From assembly GCA_943326315.2 (NCBI GenBank), contig CALPSU020000125.1, positions 1-7,178 on the forward strand: a DNA stretch of 7,178 nucleotides, read 5' to 3'. A program made the position numbers and the translations under genes. The notes below the pieces were generated by a model. It made no database searches, was not told the DNA's origin, and was given only the letters and a program-made list of their open reading frames with translations. Origin of the DNA: Chryseobacterium gleum (GTDB lineage Bacteria > Bacteroidota > Bacteroidia > Flavobacteriales_D > Crocinitomicaceae). Below, in pieces: positions 4,998 through 7,178 of the stretch. Positions within the stretch are counted from its first letter, which is position 1. The number at the start of each line of letters is the position of its first letter.

Positions 4998-6878
4998 TTA
5001 TACATCCATATCCGCTAATTCCAACCAACGATCAGACTTTGCTTCTAATTCTTTTATCACTTCCCCTAAACGATTACCTGCATTCATTAAGTCAACATTA
5101 GAAAGTGATGAATCAGAAAGTTTATCGGTTAACATTGCTTTTTCAGATTCTAATTTCTCAATATCTCCTTCCATATTTTTGAATTCCACTTTTTCTTTGA
5201 AATTCATTTTACGTTTTTCTACAGTTTTTTCTATCACAACAGCAGCTTTTACTGTCACCTCAACTGGTTTTTCTGTTGAAGTTTTTCTATCGTCTTTTAA
5301 CTGTTGTGCTATTTTTTGACGATAAACCGTATAATTTCCAAACGTGTCTTTTATTTCTCCCGTGCCATCAAAAACAAATAAATGATCTACCATTTTATCC
5401 ATAAAATAACGATCGTGGGAAACAACAATTAGACAACCTTGAAAATTTCTTAAATAATCTTCTAATACACTCATTACAAATATATCTAGATCATTTGTTG
5501 GCTCATCTAAAATTAAGAAATTTGGATTTTTCATTAAAACCGTCATTAATTTTAAACGACGTTTTTCTCCTCCACTTAATTTATACACATAATTATACTG
5601 CATGTCTCTTGGAAATAAAAATTTCTCCAAAAAGTTTGCAGCACTCATAGTTTTCCCTTTCTCTAGAGGGATATATTCAGCAATATCACGAATTACATCT
5701 ATTACTTTTTTATCTTCGTCAACTTGAATTAATTCTTGATTAAAGTATCCGAAAACAACAGTTTCTCCAACCGAAACAGTTCCTTTATCTAATTCTTCAA
5801 AACCTTGAATCATGTTTAAAAAAGTAGACTTTCCAGTTCCATTATTACCTACAATTCCTAATCTTTCTTGACGTTTGAAAACATACGACAAATCGTTTAT
5901 GATTTTCTTATCTCCAAATGCCTTATTCATTTTATGAATCTCAACAATCTTAGAACCTAGGCGTTCCATTTTTATTGGAATTTCTAATTCATCTTCATTA
6001 ATATTTTGGGAAGCAACTGCTTTTAAATCTTGAAAAGAATCTACCCGTGCTTTTTGTTTTGTACCTCTTGCTTTTGGCTGACGTCTAATCCAATCCAACT
6101 CTTTACGCATTGTATTACGCGCTTTATCTATGGTTGAACCAAGTTGTTCTTGACGTTCTGCTTTTTTCTCTAAATAATATGAAAAATTTCCTTTGTATTT
6201 GTAGATGGTTTGATCTTCCATTTCTAAGATTGTATCACAAACAACTTCCAAGAAATAACGATCATGCGTTACCATTAATATTGTTGATTTTGATTTTGAA
6301 AGGTATTCTTCTAACCATTCAATCATATCCAAATCTAAATGATTCGTTGGCTCATCTAAAATTAAAAAATCAGGTTCTCCAATTAATACTTTCGCTAAAG
6401 CAACACGCTTTTTCTGACCTCCAGAAAGATTAGAAATTAATTGTGATGTATCTTCTAATTTTAAACTTGCTAAAATTTGATGAACTTTATTTTCAGTATC
6501 CCAAGCATTCAACTCTGTAATTGCTTCGAATGAATTTTCAATTAATTTTTCATCCCCAGAAAGCATTGCTATATTGTATGCTTTTACGGCTTGTAACTCT
6601 GGCAAATCGTGAGAAAACACTTCTTCCATAATAGAATGCGTTTCATCTAAATTTTCCGATTGTTCCATGAAAGCAACACGGTATCCATTTCTAAAAACAA
6701 TTCTTCCATCATCCACTTGATCTGCACCAATTAGACAACGTAAAAGTGTTGTTTTACCACTTCCATTTTTAGCAACAATAGCTACTTTTTGACCTTGATC
6801 TACACCAAAAGTAAGATCTTTAAAAATCACACGTGCACCAAAAGTTTTGGTGATATTTTCTACAGAAAGAAGATTCAT
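4998..6878 (-). CDS. ABC-F family ATPase, Uup-like
   Basis: A soluble protein of 626 residues with two ABC domains and no membrane segments, the layout of ABC-F proteins that act on the ribosome. Domain 1 has Walker A AKNGSGKTT (36-44), signature LSGGQ (151-155), Walker B FLILDEPTNHLD (171-182) and switch His205. The linker (about 230-300) is rich in charged residues and contains WIRRQPKARGTKQKAR (263-278), a form I associate with Uup. Domain 2 has GNNGTGKST (344-352), LSGGE (434-438), FLILDEPTNDLD (454-465) and His488. The C-terminal part (about 555-622), charged and heptad-like, fits the Uup coiled-coil domain. The first Walker A has Ala in place of the usual first Gly. The gene starts 3 bases after the DUF4293 stop (TAATAAATG), so the two are probably one operon. 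A dedicated antibiotic-resistance ABC-F is less likely given the long C-terminal extension and the housekeeping setting. Confidence 0.93.
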   Translation of the reverse strand: MNLLSVENITKTFGARVIFKDLTFGVDQGQKVAIVAKNGSGKTTLLRCLIGADQVDDGRIVFRNGYRVAFMEQSENLDETHSIMEEVFSHDLPELQAVKAYNIAMLSGDEKLIENSFEAITELNAWDTENKVHQILASLKLEDTSQLISNLSGGQKKRVALAKVLIGEPDFLILDEPTNHLDLDMIEWLEEYLSKSKSTILMVTHDRYFLEVVCDTILEMEDQTIYKYKGNFSYYLEKKAERQEQLGSTIDKARNTMRKELDWIRRQPKARGTKQKARVDSFQDLKAVASQNINEDELEIPIKMERLGSKIVEIHKMNKAFGDKKIINDLSYVFKRQERLGIVGNNGTGKSTFLNMIQGFEELDKGTVSVGETVVFGYFNQELIQVDEDKKVIDVIRDIAEYIPLEKGKTMSAANFLEKFLFPRDMQYNYVYKLSGGEKRRLKLMTVLMKNPNFLILDEPTNDLDIFVMSVLEDYLRNFQGCLIVVSHDRYFMDKMVDHLFVFDGTGEIKDTFGNYTVYRQKIAQQLKDDRKTSTEKPVEVTVKAAVVIEKTVEKRKMNFKEKVEFKNMEGDIEKLESEKAMLTDKLSDSSLSNVDLMNAGNRLGEVIKELEAKSDRWLELADMDV

Positions 6879-6881
6879 TTA

Positions 6882-7178
6882 TTAACGAAGACGATTCAAA
6901 GAATCGATCAATTTTTTATCGCGTTTTATGCCATTATTGGCAAGAATTATACCGATTAAAGATAAAGAAATAAGATAAAATCCATTTCCTATTTGAATAG
7001 TAGTTTGTTCGGTTTTAACAGGATTTGAATGTAAAAAATAGTACGCAATAACAGCAAAAATCAATAAAACATGTAATAAGCCTGATATTTTAACTAATAA
7101 ACTTTGACGTTTCAAATCTTTGAATGAGAAAATAGCTATTACCTGTAAAATAACAGCTAATATACTCACTAAATACAA
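6882..7178 (-). CDS. DUF4293 family membrane protein, C-terminal part, 5' end outside window
   Basis: The frame stays open to the right edge, so the first residues are missing; the TTG at 7178-7176 is most likely an internal Leu codon. The visible 98 residues contain three hydrophobic segments (about 1-19, 30-49 and 66-84). These are separated by a basic loop (KDLKRQSLLVK) and a polar loop (HSNPVKTEQTT), and the protein ends in KRDKKLIDSLNRLR. This layout and the charged tail ending in (D/N)RLR match DUF4293 proteins of Bacteroidota, which are about 130-140 residues with four membrane segments; the first segment would lie off the window. Their function is unknown. It is followed by the ABC-F gene with a 3-base gap. 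The family call is from memory of the C-terminal pattern. Confidence 0.78.
   Translation of the reverse strand: MYLVSILAVILQVIAIFSFKDLKRQSLLVKISGLLHVLLIFAVIAYYFLHSNPVKTEQTTIQIGNGFYLISLSLIGIILANNGIKRDKKLIDSLNRLR

Noticed and set aside
4930..5319. Serine/phenylalanine-rich open frame on the + strand crossing palindrome 2.
   Set aside because: Antisense shadow of the ABC-F C-terminal coding region, with low-complexity composition and no recognisable domain.
6110..6433. Open frame on the + strand within the ABC-F gene.
   Set aside because: Antisense to the first ABC domain and linker, no protein family pattern; explained as a shadow.

Overview
The window looks like a chromosomal segment from a member of the Bacteroidota, most likely Flavobacteriaceae (Flavobacterium or a close relative). 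The basis is the strongly AT-rich sequence, the lack of Shine-Dalgarno sequences before starts, promoter-like elements of the Bacteroidota type (TTTG ... TAnnTTTG), a DUF4293 membrane protein, and a CACAGAG-type intergenic repeat. This assignment rests on recognised protein families and motifs; no database was searched.

Left part (1-3502, all + strand): the C-terminal half of ispH (isoprenoid synthesis) enters from the left edge. A repeat-filled gap of 286 bases follows (462-747). Then comes a tightly packed pyrimidine and RNA-processing cluster. pyrR and pyrB overlap by 8 bases. After 31 bases there is a small STAS-domain protein, whose stop codon overlaps the TTG start of rnz (tRNase Z). 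pyrR and pyrB belong together functionally. The STAS/rnz pair is translationally coupled, but its functional link is unclear.

Middle part (3485-4990): a single AAA_14/DUF4143 ATPase gene on the - strand, convergent with rnz. Each end is marked by a related 30-bp palindrome (TGTAGGGA...GCATG...TCCCTACA). The promoter region consists of three tandem 33-bp units with a Bacteroidota-type promoter embedded in them. This islet between two housekeeping blocks is the most unusual part of the window and the best candidate for an accessory, self-regulated unit.

Right part (4998-7178, - strand): an ABC-F ATPase of the Uup type, preceded with a 3-base gap by the C-terminal part of a DUF4293 membrane protein that runs off the right edge. 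These two probably form an operon read leftward.

No tRNA, rRNA, CRISPR array, transposase or phage gene was seen. The clearest signals beyond the housekeeping genes are non-coding: two related palindromes with compensating arm changes, the 33-bp operator-like array, and the CACAGAG repeat element.
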